NCBI RefSeq assembly: GCF_900116645.1
Contig: NZ_FPBO01000012.1
Location: 124,001 to 188,000, forward strand
Length of the DNA stretch: 64,000 bases
DNA from: Pseudoduganella namucuonensis
GTDB lineage: Bacteria; Pseudomonadota; Gammaproteobacteria; Burkholderiales; Burkholderiaceae_D
Direction: 5' to 3'
The notes under the pieces are model-generated. The model was not told where the DNA came from. It saw nothing but the letters and a program-made list of their open reading frames with translations, and made no database searches. Position 1 is the first letter of the stretch. Every line of letters starts with the position of its first letter. Positions 1 through 9,658 of the stretch are shown in pieces. Both the position numbers and the translations under genes were made by a program.

Positions 1-1
1 G

Positions 2-859
2 TTCCAGCCGTTCGAACAAGTGTCCGCCCCCGAGCGGCGCGAGGGCGGCGCGGGACTGGGCCTGGTCATCAGCCGCCAGCTGGTGCGGCTGATGGGCGGC
101 GAGATCACGGTCGAGAGCGAGCCCGGCAGGGGCAGCCTGTTCTGGTTCGAATTGACGCTGCCGTGTGGCCCCGGCCGGGCCCGCCCGTCGCGGGAGCGGC
201 TCAACGCGACCGGCTACGAGGGGGCGCGCAGGAAAGTGCTGGTGGTCGACGACATGCGGCAAAACCGCGCCATGCTGGTCGATCTGCTGACCATGCTGGG
301 CTTCGACACCACCGAGGCGGCCAACGGCCTGGACGCGCTCGGCGTGGCGGCCCGCGTCGAACCCGACCTGATCATGATGGACCTGATGATGCCGGTGATG
401 GACGGCCTGGAGACGACGCGCCGCATACGGCTTCTGCCGGGGACGCTGGCGCGGGTGCCCATCGTCATCGTCACCGCCAGCGCGTCCCAGGGCGACGAGG
501 CGAACAGCCTGGCCGCCGGCGCCAGCGCCTTCGTCGCCAAACCGATCGAACAGGAAGTCCTATTGAGGACGTTGGAGGCGCAGTTGGGACTGCGCTGGGT
601 CTACGAGGCGGCGCCGGCGCCGGAGGACGAGGAGGACGGGGAGGAGCCGGAGCCGCCGCCGCTGCCGCCGCCGGAGGAAATGGCGGTGCTGCACCGGCTC
701 GCCTTGACGGGCAATATGCGCAAGATCCGCCAGCACGCCGACCACCTGAAACAGCTGGACCCGCGCTATGCCTGGCTCGCCAGGAGGTTGCACAGCCTGG
801 CGGCGAACTACCAGTCGAAGGCGATCGTCGCCCTGGTCGAACGCTACCTGGAGTCATAG
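2..859 (+). CDS. Hybrid sensor histidine kinase, C-terminal part (partial)
   Basis: The reading frame is open from base 2, so the N-terminus lies outside the window. The first residues carry the end of a HATPase_c domain (F box FQPFEQ, then [13 protein letters not shown], about residues 1-60). A receiver domain follows (about 75-195) with the acidic pair VVDD, phosphoacceptor Asp127 in MMDLMMP and the conserved Lys in AKPIE. After an acidic, proline-rich linker the last 70 residues form a helical tail that often follows receivers in hybrid kinases; its role is unknown to me. The protein should phosphorylate itself and pass phosphate to its own receiver. The sensor input cannot be known from this fragment. 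Confidence 0.9.
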   Translation, partial: FQPFEQVSAPERREGGAGLGLVISRQLVRLMGGEITVESEPGRGSLFWFELTLPCGPGRARPSRERLNATGYEGARRKVLVVDDMRQNRAMLVDLLTMLGFDTTEAANGLDALGVAARVEPDLIMMDLMMPVMDGLETTRRIRLLPGTLARVPIVIVTASASQGDEANSLAAGASAFVAKPIEQEVLLRTLEAQLGLRWVYEAAPAPEDEEDGEEPEPPPLPPPEEMAVLHRLALTGNMRKIRQHADHLKQLDPRYAWLARRLHSLAANYQSKAIVALVERYLES

Positions 860-885
860 GCGCCGGGCGCGCGCCCGGCGGCGCG

Positions 886-2094
886 CTACGCCGACTCCGC
901 GTCCGCCACCGGCCGCGGGGCCGCGGGCTGGCGCCGCCGCGCCCACGTCGCGCGGTGCCAAAGCGCCTCCAGCGGCCCCTGCGCATGGCCGCGCAGCCAC
1001 CACGCGCTGAACGCGCACTGGACGGTCGCCAGCGCGACGCCGATCAGCAGGCAGGCGCTCGCGCCCGTGTGCTTGTACAAGCCCAGGCCGAAGCCGTAGT
1101 AGATGCTCGTGCCGACGATGGATTGCGTCACGTAACTGGTCAAACTCATGCGCCCCAGCGGCGCCAGCGCGCGCTGCAGCCCGGCCACCGGTGTGTGCCA
1201 ATACAGCAGCACGAAGGACGACACCAGCACCAGCATGAACGCCAGGTTGGACCAGGAGCTGACGATGGTGTCCAGCGGACGCCGCAACGCCACCTCGGGT
1301 ATCCAGCCGCCCAGGCCGGACTTGGCCAGATACAGCGGCACGAACAGCGCCGCCGCCGCGCCCAGCGTCCTGCGCCAGAAGCGCTGGCTGTCAGGCGTGC
1401 GCGTGAACAGCGCGGCGCGTCCGGCCAGCATGCCCAGCATGAACAGCGCGGGGATCTGGAACAGCCGGCCCACCTCCCAGCTCCACAGCACCACCCCCTC
1501 CTTGCCGTTGGTGAGGTTGCCCAGCCAGACGGCGGTCAGCGAGTCGCCCGTCATGTAGGCGTTGGCGCGGCCGAAGTAGGCCCAGGACGCGGGGTCGCCC
1601 AGCCTGGCCTGCGGGTCCGGCAGCGCGCGCAGCAGGTCCAGCCACGCGGCGGGCTGCAGCAGCAGGAAGGCGGCGATCGCCAGCACGACGCCGCCGCGCA
1701 GGCGGGCCACGGGAATCAGCACCAGGCCGATGGCGGCGTAGATCGTCAGGATGTCGCCGTGGTAGAACAGGGAATTGACCATGCCGAAGCCGAACAGCAG
1801 CACCATGCGCCAGGCGAAGCGCGGCCGGAAGTCCTCGCCCCGCTGCTCGCGGCCCTGGTACTGGATCAGGAAAGTGAGGCCGAACAGCAAGGCGAAAATC
1901 GCATAGGATTTGCCGCCGAAGAGGAAGAAGGCGCCGTCCCACACCGCCTTGTCGACGGCCTGCAGCCAGGCCGGCAGGCCCGCCGGGGTGAAGTACAGGT
2001 CGAAGTGCTCGATGTTATGCAACAGCATGATCGACACGATGGCGAAGCCGCGCAAGGCATCGATCACGTCCAGCCGGGAAGTCGTAGGGGTCAT
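886..2094 (-). CDS. DUF418 / YeiB-family integral membrane protein
   Basis: A 402-residue multi-spanning inner membrane protein. It opens with DVIDALRGFAIVSIMLLHN, the typical start of the YeiB/DUF418 family and reminiscent of acyltransferase-3 proteins, and ends in a DUF418 domain (about 240-385) with SYVTQSIVGTSIYYGFGLGL. Many members are annotated as putative transporters, but no substrate is established, so no function is assigned. It is convergent with the upstream kinase and divergent from the cytochrome/dehydrogenase gene, with a 200-base intergenic region that becomes AT-richer near 2130-2170 and should hold both promoters. Confidence 0.85.
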   Translation of the reverse strand: MTPTTSRLDVIDALRGFAIVSIMLLHNIEHFDLYFTPAGLPAWLQAVDKAVWDGAFFLFGGKSYAIFALLFGLTFLIQYQGREQRGEDFRPRFAWRMVLLFGFGMVNSLFYHGDILTIYAAIGLVLIPVARLRGGVVLAIAAFLLLQPAAWLDLLRALPDPQARLGDPASWAYFGRANAYMTGDSLTAVWLGNLTNGKEGVVLWSWEVGRLFQIPALFMLGMLAGRAALFTRTPDSQRFWRRTLGAAAALFVPLYLAKSGLGGWIPEVALRRPLDTIVSSWSNLAFMLVLVSSFVLLYWHTPVAGLQRALAPLGRMSLTSYVTQSIVGTSIYYGFGLGLYKHTGASACLLIGVALATVQCAFSAWWLRGHAQGPLEALWHRATWARRRQPAAPRPVADAESA

Positions 2095-2294
2095 TTCGCT
2101 CGCCTGAGATGAATGTCAGGCGACATCCTAGCTGTTAGCGCTCTCAATTTAAAGAAAAATAATGGTTGCGGCTATGGCGTTTGTTTAGAATTCCATGGTC
2201 GCCGTCCGCCGGACGGGCGAACATGGCAAAAGTTCCCGGTCGGGACCGGAAGCCGGTAAGATGCCGGCATCCCAACAACAACTTGAAACTTGCC

Positions 2295-3725
2295 ATGAAC
2301 AAGTCCGTACGCCACGCCATGCTGGGCGTGTTAGCGCTAGCCCCCTTGATTTCGCACGCCGCCGTGGTCACCGCCGGCGAAAAGCTGTACCAGGCCCACT
2401 GCGCCGCCTGCCACGGCGCGAAACTGGAGGGCGCCGCCGGCCCCAGCCTGGCGGACCAGACCTGGATACACGGCGCCCCCACCAAGGCCAACCTCATCAA
2501 GATCATCGGCAAGGGCGTGGTGGACAAGGGCATGCCGGCCTGGTCGCCAACCTTGAGCGCCGGCCAGATCGCGTCGCTGGCCGATTACATCGCGCCGGGC
2601 GCCCGCGCGGCGGCGCCAGCGGCGGCGGCGGCGCCGGCCAAGGCCGCCGAAGCGGCGCCCGCCAAACCGCAGGCCACGCTGGACGGCTTCAAGCTGCCGA
2701 AAGGCTTCCGCATTTCCGTGTTCGCCGAAGGCGTCGAAACCGCCCGCTCGATGGCGGTGTCCGACAGCGGCGTGGTCTACGTCGGCTCGCGCAAGGCGGG
2801 CAAGGTCTACGCGCTGGTCGACCAGAACAAGGACGGCGTGGCCGACAAGGTCGTCACCATCGCCGAGGGCCTGCAGAACCCCATCGGCGTGACGCTGCTG
2901 AACGGCGCGCTGTACGTGGCCGAGATTTCGCGCATCATCCGCTTCGACAATATCGACGCCAGCTACGCCGCCAAACCCGCCTACAAGGTCGTGAAGGCGG
3001 ACCTGCCCAAGGAGACCTGGCATGGCGAGAAATACATCAAGACCGGCCCGGACGGCAAGATCTACGTGCCGATCGGCGCGCCTTGCAACACCTGCAACAA
3101 GGAGGACGAGGCCTACTCGAAGATCTGGCGCATGAACGCGGACGGCGGCAACTGGGAAGAGTACGCGCGCGGCATCCGCAACACGGTGGGCTTCGCCTGG
3201 CATCCGGTGACCAAGGAGATGTGGTTCACCGATAACGGCCCGGACATGATGGGCGACAACTCGCCGTCGTGCGAACTGAACGTGGCGCCCAAAGCCGGCC
3301 TGCACTTCGGCTTCCCCTATTGCCACGGCGGCGTGCTGCCCGATCCCGAATTCGGCAAGGGCCGCGCTTGCGAGCAGTACGTCGCGCCGGTGGCGAAGCT
3401 GGGGCCGCACGTGGCCCCGCTGGGCCTGGCCTTCTACACCGGCACCAGGTTCCCGCAGCAGTACCGCAACAACCTGTTCGTCGCCGAGCACGGCTCGTGG
3501 AACCGCGAGAACAAGATCGGCTACAAGGTCAGCCTGGTGACGCTGTACGACAGCAAGGTGGTCAGCACGACGACCTTCATCGACGGCTTCCTGCGCGGCG
3601 CCGACGACGTGGCCGGCCGTCCGGTCGACATCGCCACGCTGGCCGACGGCTCGCTGCTGGTCTCGGACGACTTCGGCGGACGCGTCTACCGCGTCACCTA
3701 CGAGGGCAAACCGGAAGCGAAGTAA
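2295..3725 (+). CDS. Exported cytochrome c fused to sorbosone/glucose dehydrogenase-type beta-propeller
   Basis: Start chosen at ATG 2295, which gives a clean Sec signal peptide (MNKSVRHAMLGVLALAPLISHA); the frame is open further upstream but that stretch does not look coding. Mature residues 25-100 are a class I cytochrome c with CAACH (Cys36, Cys39, His40) and a likely distal Met in GMPAW. An Ala/Pro linker (about 105-130) leads to a PQQ-type sugar dehydrogenase propeller (about 135-470) beginning DGFKLPKGFRISVFAEGV. The arrangement suggests a periplasmic quinoprotein that oxidises a sugar or aldose derivative and passes electrons to its own heme. Substrate and PQQ dependence are inferred from family only. 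Confidence 0.87.
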   Translation: MNKSVRHAMLGVLALAPLISHAAVVTAGEKLYQAHCAACHGAKLEGAAGPSLADQTWIHGAPTKANLIKIIGKGVVDKGMPAWSPTLSAGQIASLADYIAPGARAAAPAAAAAPAKAAEAAPAKPQATLDGFKLPKGFRISVFAEGVETARSMAVSDSGVVYVGSRKAGKVYALVDQNKDGVADKVVTIAEGLQNPIGVTLLNGALYVAEISRIIRFDNIDASYAAKPAYKVVKADLPKETWHGEKYIKTGPDGKIYVPIGAPCNTCNKEDEAYSKIWRMNADGGNWEEYARGIRNTVGFAWHPVTKEMWFTDNGPDMMGDNSPSCELNVAPKAGLHFGFPYCHGGVLPDPEFGKGRACEQYVAPVAKLGPHVAPLGLAFYTGTRFPQQYRNNLFVAEHGSWNRENKIGYKVSLVTLYDSKVVSTTTFIDGFLRGADDVAGRPVDIATLADGSLLVSDDFGGRVYRVTYEGKPEAK

Positions 3726-3741
3726 GCGCCACCGGCAGGCA

Positions 3742-4113
3742 CTAACGGTGAGTGCGCAGGTAGGCCAGGATGTCGGCCACCTGCCGCTCGTCCCCGATGC
3801 CCCAGAAGCGCATCCTGGTGCCGGGGACCACGTCCCCCGGCGCGCGCAGGAACGCCGCCAGGGTCTGGTCGGACCAGACGATGCCCGACTTCCTCATCGC
3901 CTCCGAATACTTGTAGCCCGCGTCCGATCCGGCGCACCGGCCCACGATGCCGTTCAACTGCGGCCCGAACACGCTGCGCGCCGACGGCCCCACCTGGTGG
4001 CAGCCGGCGCAGCGCGCGAACGCCGCCCTCCCCGCTTCCGCATCGCCCGCCGCCCAGGCCGCGGGCATCATCCACGCCGCCAACACCAGGAACGGAATAT
4101 TCATCCTTATCAT
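3742..4113 (-). CDS. Small class I cytochrome c
   Basis: A 123-residue exported c-type cytochrome resembling soluble cytochrome c2/c550. It has a short hydrophobic signal (about residues 4-22), heme motif CAGCH (Cys35, Cys38, His39) and a distal ligand Met101 in PGTRM. It probably carries electrons in the periplasm and may serve the convergent dehydrogenase next door. The ATG at 4113 overlaps the stop of the higA antitoxin as ATGA, implying translational coupling; an in-frame ATG at 4104 is an alternative, but the AGG before it is too close to act as a normal ribosome site. No separate promoter can lie between antitoxin and cytochrome. Confidence 0.85.
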   Translation of the reverse strand: MIRMNIPFLVLAAWMMPAAWAAGDAEAGRAAFARCAGCHQVGPSARSVFGPQLNGIVGRCAGSDAGYKYSEAMRKSGIVWSDQTLAAFLRAPGDVVPGTRMRFWGIGDERQVADILAYLRTHR

Positions 4114-4373
4114 GGCAGCAGATGGCCGAGCAGCATCCGCTTGTCGTACTCGGCCTGAAGGTTCAGCCAGAACTGGGCGCTAACCTTGAAGCGCTTGCCC
4201 AGCCTTTGCGCCAGGTCGGCCGTAATCGCTTCACGCCGATCAACGACGGTGGCAAGGACCTCCTGCCCGACCTCGATCTCTTGCGCCAACTGTGAGATCG
4301 TCAAGCCCAGAGGCTGCAGGAACTCGGCGAGCAAAATCTCGCCAGGGTGGATTTCCTCCAGACGCGTCCTCAT
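4110..4373 (-). CDS. higA: HigA-family antitoxin (HTH XRE)
   Basis: An 87-residue helix-turn-helix antitoxin. The family signature EEIHPGEILLAEFLQPLGLT is followed by an XRE-type HTH and the C-terminal block SAQFWLNLQAEYD that is characteristic of HigA/VapI proteins. It should bind and neutralise HigB and repress the operon. ATG 4373 is preceded by GGAG with six bases of spacing, better than the TTG two codons upstream. It lies nine bases after the toxin gene, the toxin-first order typical of higBA, and its stop overlaps the start of the cytochrome c gene. Confidence 0.93.
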   Translation of the reverse strand: MRTRLEEIHPGEILLAEFLQPLGLTISQLAQEIEVGQEVLATVVDRREAITADLAQRLGKRFKVSAQFWLNLQAEYDKRMLLGHLLP

Positions 4374-4382
4374 AAACAACTC

Positions 4383-4661
4383 CTAGTGATAGTCAACGAT
4401 CTCGACATCGTAAGCGCCATCCGGGCGCCACGTAAAACAGATCCGCCAGCGGTCGTTAATCCGGATACTACATTGCCCCGCCCGGTCACCGCCCAGGCGC
4501 TCGAGCCTGTTGCCTGGCTGTGACTTCAGCTCTTCCAACCGCGTCGCGGCGTGCAGCATCAAGAGCTTGCGCCTCGCCGCGTTTTCTATGTACCGCAATC
4601 GGCCCACAGGCTGGCTGCGGAAAAGTAACTCGGTTTCCTTCGTCGCAAATGACCGGATCAT
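4383..4661 (-). CDS. higB: HigB-family toxin (RelE/ParE fold mRNA interferase)
   Basis: A 92-residue protein of the HigB plasmid-maintenance-type toxin family, which cleaves ribosome-bound mRNA. Visible signatures are the N-terminal MIRSFATKETELLF, the central PGNRLERLGGDRAGQCSIRINDRWRICF and the ending DVEIVDYH. The frame is open a further 288 bases upstream, but ATG 4661 has a good GGAG at nine bases spacing and gives the standard family length. It is co-transcribed with higA and divergent from dctA. Confidence 0.92.
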   Translation of the reverse strand: MIRSFATKETELLFRSQPVGRLRYIENAARRKLLMLHAATRLEELKSQPGNRLERLGGDRAGQCSIRINDRWRICFTWRPDGAYDVEIVDYH

Positions 4662-4873
4662 GTGAATGTACTCCGTCGAGTGGCCGCCCGCAAACCCGGC
4701 TTCCCCGAACGAGCATGACCTCAAAAACTTCGGCTGCGTTTGATCGCGGCCAAACGGCGCCACCGTCCAAGGATTCATACCTCGCTCGCGCCGCCAGTCC
4801 AAGACCTCATACGGCGCGCAGCCGAACGCGCCACAAATACCTTTAGAAACAACAACTTGCAGCACAGCCCAAG
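4662..4873. other. Intergenic region between higB and dctA
   Basis: About 210 bases between the divergent toxin and transporter genes. It should hold the higBA promoter and upstream activator sites for the sigma-54 promoter of dctA. I could not define a convincing tandem activator palindrome by eye. The open frame extending higB upstream through here lacks family similarity and is not annotated. Confidence 0.4.
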
Positions 4874-4890
4874 CGGGCACACCGATTGCT
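4874..4890 (+). promoter_or_regulatory. Sigma-54 (-24/-12) promoter of dctA
   Basis: The sequence CGGGCACACCGATTGCT matches the sigma-54 consensus at the invariant GG (-24) and GC (-12) with correct spacing and an intact GGCAC and TTGCT. Predicted transcription start is about 4902, leaving a leader of some 47 bases before ATG 4949. It fits the sigma-54 activator DctD encoded two genes downstream. Confidence 0.7.
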
Positions 4891-4948
4891 AATAAAGATG
4901 GCAATCCCGCGGCGCCCCGCCGCGGTCCTGACCACGACGGAGACCGCA

Positions 4949-6238
4949 ATGCACAAGAAAAAACGTCCTCTTACGCTGTACATCATGCTGGCCATGCTGG
5001 CCGGCATCGCGGTGGGCTACGCCTGCCACACGCTGTTCCCGGACAAGAAAATGACCGCCGACATCTCGGCCCACATCTCGCTGGTGAGCGACGTCTTCCT
5101 GCGCCTGATCAAGATGATCATCGCGCTGCTGGTGTTCTCCACGCTGACGGTCGGCATCGCCAACCTGGCCGACGGCAAGGCCGCCGGACGCATCGGCGCC
5201 AAGGCCTTCGGCTGGTTCATGCTGGCCTCGCTGACGTCGCTGACCTTGGGCATGGTGCTGTCCAACATCATGCAGCTGGGGACCAACCTCGGCCTGCCGC
5301 TGCCGCCGTCCGACGCCGCCACCGGCCTGAAAACCGCCGCCTTCACGCTCAAGGACTTCGTCTCGCACGTGGTGCCGAAGTCGCCGATCGAGGCCATGGC
5401 CAACAACGAGATCCTGCAGGTGCTGGTGTTCTCGCTGTTCTTCGGCAGCGCGCTGGGCGCGCTGGGCGAATCGGGCAAGCGCCTGACCGCCGTGATCGAT
5501 GAGCTGGCCCAGGTGATGCTGAACATCACCGGCGCCATCATGAAAATGGCCCCGCTGGCGGTGTTCGCGGCGATGGCCTCGGTGGTCACCACCAACGGCC
5601 TGGGCATCCTGGCCACCTTCGCCAAATTCATGGGCGGCTTCTACCTCGGCCTGGTTTGCCTGTGGGCGCTGCTGATCGTGGCGGGCCTGGCGGTGGTCGG
5701 TCCGCGCATCTTCAAGCTGCTGGCCCTGATCCGCGAACCCTTCCTGCTGGCCTTCTCCACCGCCAGCTCGGAAGCCGCCTATCCCAAGATGCTGATCGCG
5801 CTGGACAAGTTCGGCGTGCCGCGCCGCATCTCCAGCTTCGTGCTGCCGATGGGCTATTCCTTCAACCTGGACGGCTCGATGATGTATTGCACCTTCGCCG
5901 TGCTGTTCATCGCCCAGGCCTACGGCATCGACCTGTCGGTCGGCACCCAGATCACCATGCTGCTGGTGCTGATGCTGACCTCCAAGGGCATCGCCGGCGT
6001 GCCGCGCGCCTCGCTGGTGGTGATCGCCGCCACGCTGACCCAGTTCAACATCCCCGAGGCCGGCCTGCTGCTGTTGATGGGCGTGGACCAGTTCCTGGAC
6101 ATGGGCCGCTCGGCCACCAACGCGGTGGGCAACGCCATCGCCACGGCCGTCGTCGCCAAGTGGGAGGGCGCGCTGGGCGAGCAGGAAGCGCGGAAGGACA
6201 CGCAAAAGGACGAGCACACCTACGTGCACGCCGCCTAA
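4949..6238 (+). CDS. dctA: Dicarboxylate/amino acid:cation symporter (DctA-like)
   Basis: A 429-residue DAACS-family symporter (DctA/GltP type) that imports C4-dicarboxylates or acidic amino acids with protons or sodium. It shows about eight hydrophobic segments plus re-entrant loops and the family motifs AFSTASSEAAYPK (serine-rich hairpin) and GYSFNLDGSMMY. The ATG at 4949 has GGAGA five bases upstream and lies after the sigma-54 promoter; the earlier in-frame ATG at 4898 falls ahead of the predicted transcription start. A dctB/dctD-type pair follows in the same direction, which supports dicarboxylates as substrate, although glutamate/aspartate cannot be excluded. Confidence 0.9.
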   Translation: MHKKKRPLTLYIMLAMLAGIAVGYACHTLFPDKKMTADISAHISLVSDVFLRLIKMIIALLVFSTLTVGIANLADGKAAGRIGAKAFGWFMLASLTSLTLGMVLSNIMQLGTNLGLPLPPSDAATGLKTAAFTLKDFVSHVVPKSPIEAMANNEILQVLVFSLFFGSALGALGESGKRLTAVIDELAQVMLNITGAIMKMAPLAVFAAMASVVTTNGLGILATFAKFMGGFYLGLVCLWALLIVAGLAVVGPRIFKLLALIREPFLLAFSTASSEAAYPKMLIALDKFGVPRRISSFVLPMGYSFNLDGSMMYCTFAVLFIAQAYGIDLSVGTQITMLLVLMLTSKGIAGVPRASLVVIAATLTQFNIPEAGLLLLMGVDQFLDMGRSATNAVGNAIATAVVAKWEGALGEQEARKDTQKDEHTYVHAA

Positions 6239-6249
6239 GGCCATATCCC

Positions 6250-6273
6250 GCGTCCCCGCGCCACCGGGGACGC
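6250..6273 (+). other. Stem-loop between dctA and dctB
   Basis: GCGTCCCCG and CGGGGACGC form a perfect nine-base stem with a six-base loop just after the dctA stop. There is no U-tract, so it may act as an mRNA 3'-end stabiliser or partial terminator setting different levels of transporter and sensor. Functional role is inference. Confidence 0.45.
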
Positions 6274-6295
6274 CCGCGGTTTGCTATAGTTGCCC

Positions 6296-8160
6296 ATGAT
6301 GCCAGCCCAGCCCGACACCCTCCCCCCCGCCCAGGCCCACGCGCGCCGGCCGCACCGCGCCCGCACCTTCTGGGGCCTGGTGCTGCTGGCCGGGCTGGCG
6401 CTGCCCTACCTGGCCTACTGGTGGGTCGATTCCCTGGCCACCGAGCGCCTGCGGGCGGCGGGCGCGCAACGGCTGGAGGTGTACGCCACCAGCCTGGAAA
6501 ACCTGCTCGACAAATACGACTTCGTGCCGCGCATGCTGGAACTGGACAAGGACGTGGTCGCGCTGCTGGAACGCCCCGGCGACGAGGCCCTGCGCAACGG
6601 CGTCAACGAATACCTGGAGGGCATCAACCGCCAGGCCGGCTCCAGCACCATCTACGTGGTCAACCTGCTGGGCCGCACGCAGGCGGCCAGCAACTGGCGC
6701 CAGAAGGACAGCTTCGTCGGCGACGACGTCGGCTTCCGCCCCTACCTGAAGGACGCGCTGCGCGGCCAGCCCGGCGGCTTCTACGGCGTCGGCACCACCA
6801 ACGGCGAGCCGGGCTACTTCTACGCGCACGGCATCTACAAGAACGGCCGCATGCTGGGCGTGGCGGTGGTGAAGGTGAACATCGAGGAACTGGAAAAGAA
6901 CTGGGCCCAGGGCGCGGACAAGGTGATGCTGGTGGACGCCAACGGCGTCATCTTCCTCACCTCGGCGCGGGCCTGGAAATACAAGACGCTGCGGCCGCTG
7001 GCGGCCGACGTGCGGGCCCAGCTGGAACACACGCGGCAATACCACCGCCAGCCGCTGACGGCGCTGACGCTGGCGTCGGACCAGCCGCAGGCCAACGGCA
7101 CCCGCCTGTTGGCCATCCGCGACACCGGCGCCGGCCTGGCGGCCGCGCCGCCGCGCATGCTGGCGCAGACCCGCTCGCTGGCGCCGCGCGACTGGACCTT
7201 CATCTACCTGTCCGACCTGAGCCAGGCGCGCGGCAACGCCCGCGTCGCCTTCCTGTTCGCGCTGCTGGCCTACGGCTTCCTGCTGCTGCTGTTCCTGCTG
7301 TGGCGCCAGCGCCTGCGGGCCAAGGAGGACCTGCAGCACGCCTACGACGACCTGGAGCGCATGGTCGACGAACGCACCGCCAGCCTGGCGCGCATGACGC
7401 AGGACCTGAGCAAGGAGGTGGACGTGCGGCGCGAGGCCGAGCAGCGCCTGCACATCACCCAGAACGAGCTGTTCCAGGCCGGCAAGATGGCGGTGCTGGG
7501 GCAGATGTCGGCCAGCATCACGCACGAGCTGAACCAGCCGCTGACGGCGCTGCGGACCATGTCCGACAACGCCGTGCTGCTGTTCGACCGCGGCCGCATG
7601 GACGACGTGAAGCACAACCTGAAGACCATCTCGCAGGTCGTGGCGCGCATGGGCAGCATCACCGGCAAGCTGAAAAGCTTCGCGCGCAAGTCCAACGCCG
7701 AGCTGGAGGCGGTGTCCGTGCACACCGCGATCTCGAACGCGCTGGTGCTGGTCGAGCGCCGCCTGCAGCTGGACAAGGTGACCTTCCAGCTGCGCATCGC
7801 CGAGGCCGACATCTACGCGCTGTGCGACAGCAACCGGCTGGAGCAGGTGCTGCTGAACCTGATGACCAACGCGCTGGACTCGATGGCCGGCTGCCCCGTG
7901 CGGCGGCTGGGGCTGGAGGTGACGGGCGCGGACGGGCAGGTGCGCATCGGCGTGTCCGACAGCGGCCCCGGCCTCACGGACGAGGCGCGCGCACGGCTGT
8001 TCGAACCTTTCTACACCACCAAGCCGCAAGGCGAGGGACTGGGGCTGGGGCTGGCCATCTCGGAGCAGATCGTGCGCGACTTCGGCGGCACGCTGCGCGC
8101 CGAGCAATGCGAGACCGGCGCCTGCTTCGTCATCGAACTCAAAGCGGCGCAGGAGACATG

Positions 8161-8161
<1 letters not shown>
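6296..8161 (+). CDS. dctB: DctB-like membrane sensor histidine kinase
   Basis: A 621-residue kinase. It has a transmembrane helix near residues 22-42, a periplasmic double-PDC/Cache sensor region (about 45-300, with STIYVVNLLGRTQAASNW), a second helix near 318-336, a coiled coil, a HisKA domain with phosphoacceptor His410 in SITHELNQPL, and HATPase_c ending DSGPGLTDEARARLFEPFYTTK and GLGLGLAISE. This matches DctB, which senses C4-dicarboxylates and phosphorylates DctD. Start is one of two adjacent ATGs (6296, 6299). Its stop overlaps the regulator start region as ATGA, indicating coupling. Confidence 0.88.
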
Positions 8162-9490
<1,329 letters not shown>

Positions 9491-9492
<2 letters not shown>

Positions 9493-9577
9493 AAAGGGGT
9501 CAGGTTCGGTATTAAAAAAATACCGACCTGACCCCTTTTTACGGTATTAAAAAAAATACCGAACCTGACCCCTTTTT
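9491..9577. repeat. GGGGTCAG-family palindromic repeat, compound copy
   Basis: An arm with GGGGTCAGGTTCGGTATT (9496-9513) is followed by its inverted copy (9521-9540), then by a second, partly duplicated inverted copy (CGGTATT at 9542, ending CTGACCCCTTTTT at 9577). Both outer ends are A/T runs, so the RNA could also work as a terminator for dctD. The second inverted arm keeps GAACC where the first has lost two bases. The same unit is found as a simple perfect hairpin at 38407-38456. Confidence 0.85.
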
Positions 9578-9605
9578 AACGCCGTCCGGCGCCGCGCGGG
9601 ACGAT

Positions 9606-9642
9606 AAAAAAAACCGCCAGGCTTGCGCGCTGGCGGTTTTTT
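9606..9642 (-). terminator. Intrinsic terminator of pnp (bidirectional)
   Basis: AAAACCGCCAG and CTGGCGGTTTT form an eleven-base stem around a GC-rich loop, with U-runs available on both strands. It lies 17 bases past the pnp stop and can also stop transcripts coming from dctD. Confidence 0.9.
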
Positions 9643-9658
9643 CATGGGGCCTTGGCGA

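Noticed and set aside
163..2112. Long plus-strand open frame opposite the DUF418 gene
   Set aside because: Composition is Arg/Gly/Ala/Gln-rich with no domain pattern; it is a high-GC shadow of the kinase and DUF418 genes.
5656..8157. Open frame joining dctA/dctB shadow sequence to the DctD protein as one 1278-residue product
   Set aside because: Only the part from 8161 shows family similarity; the rest is out-of-frame translation of dctA and dctB.
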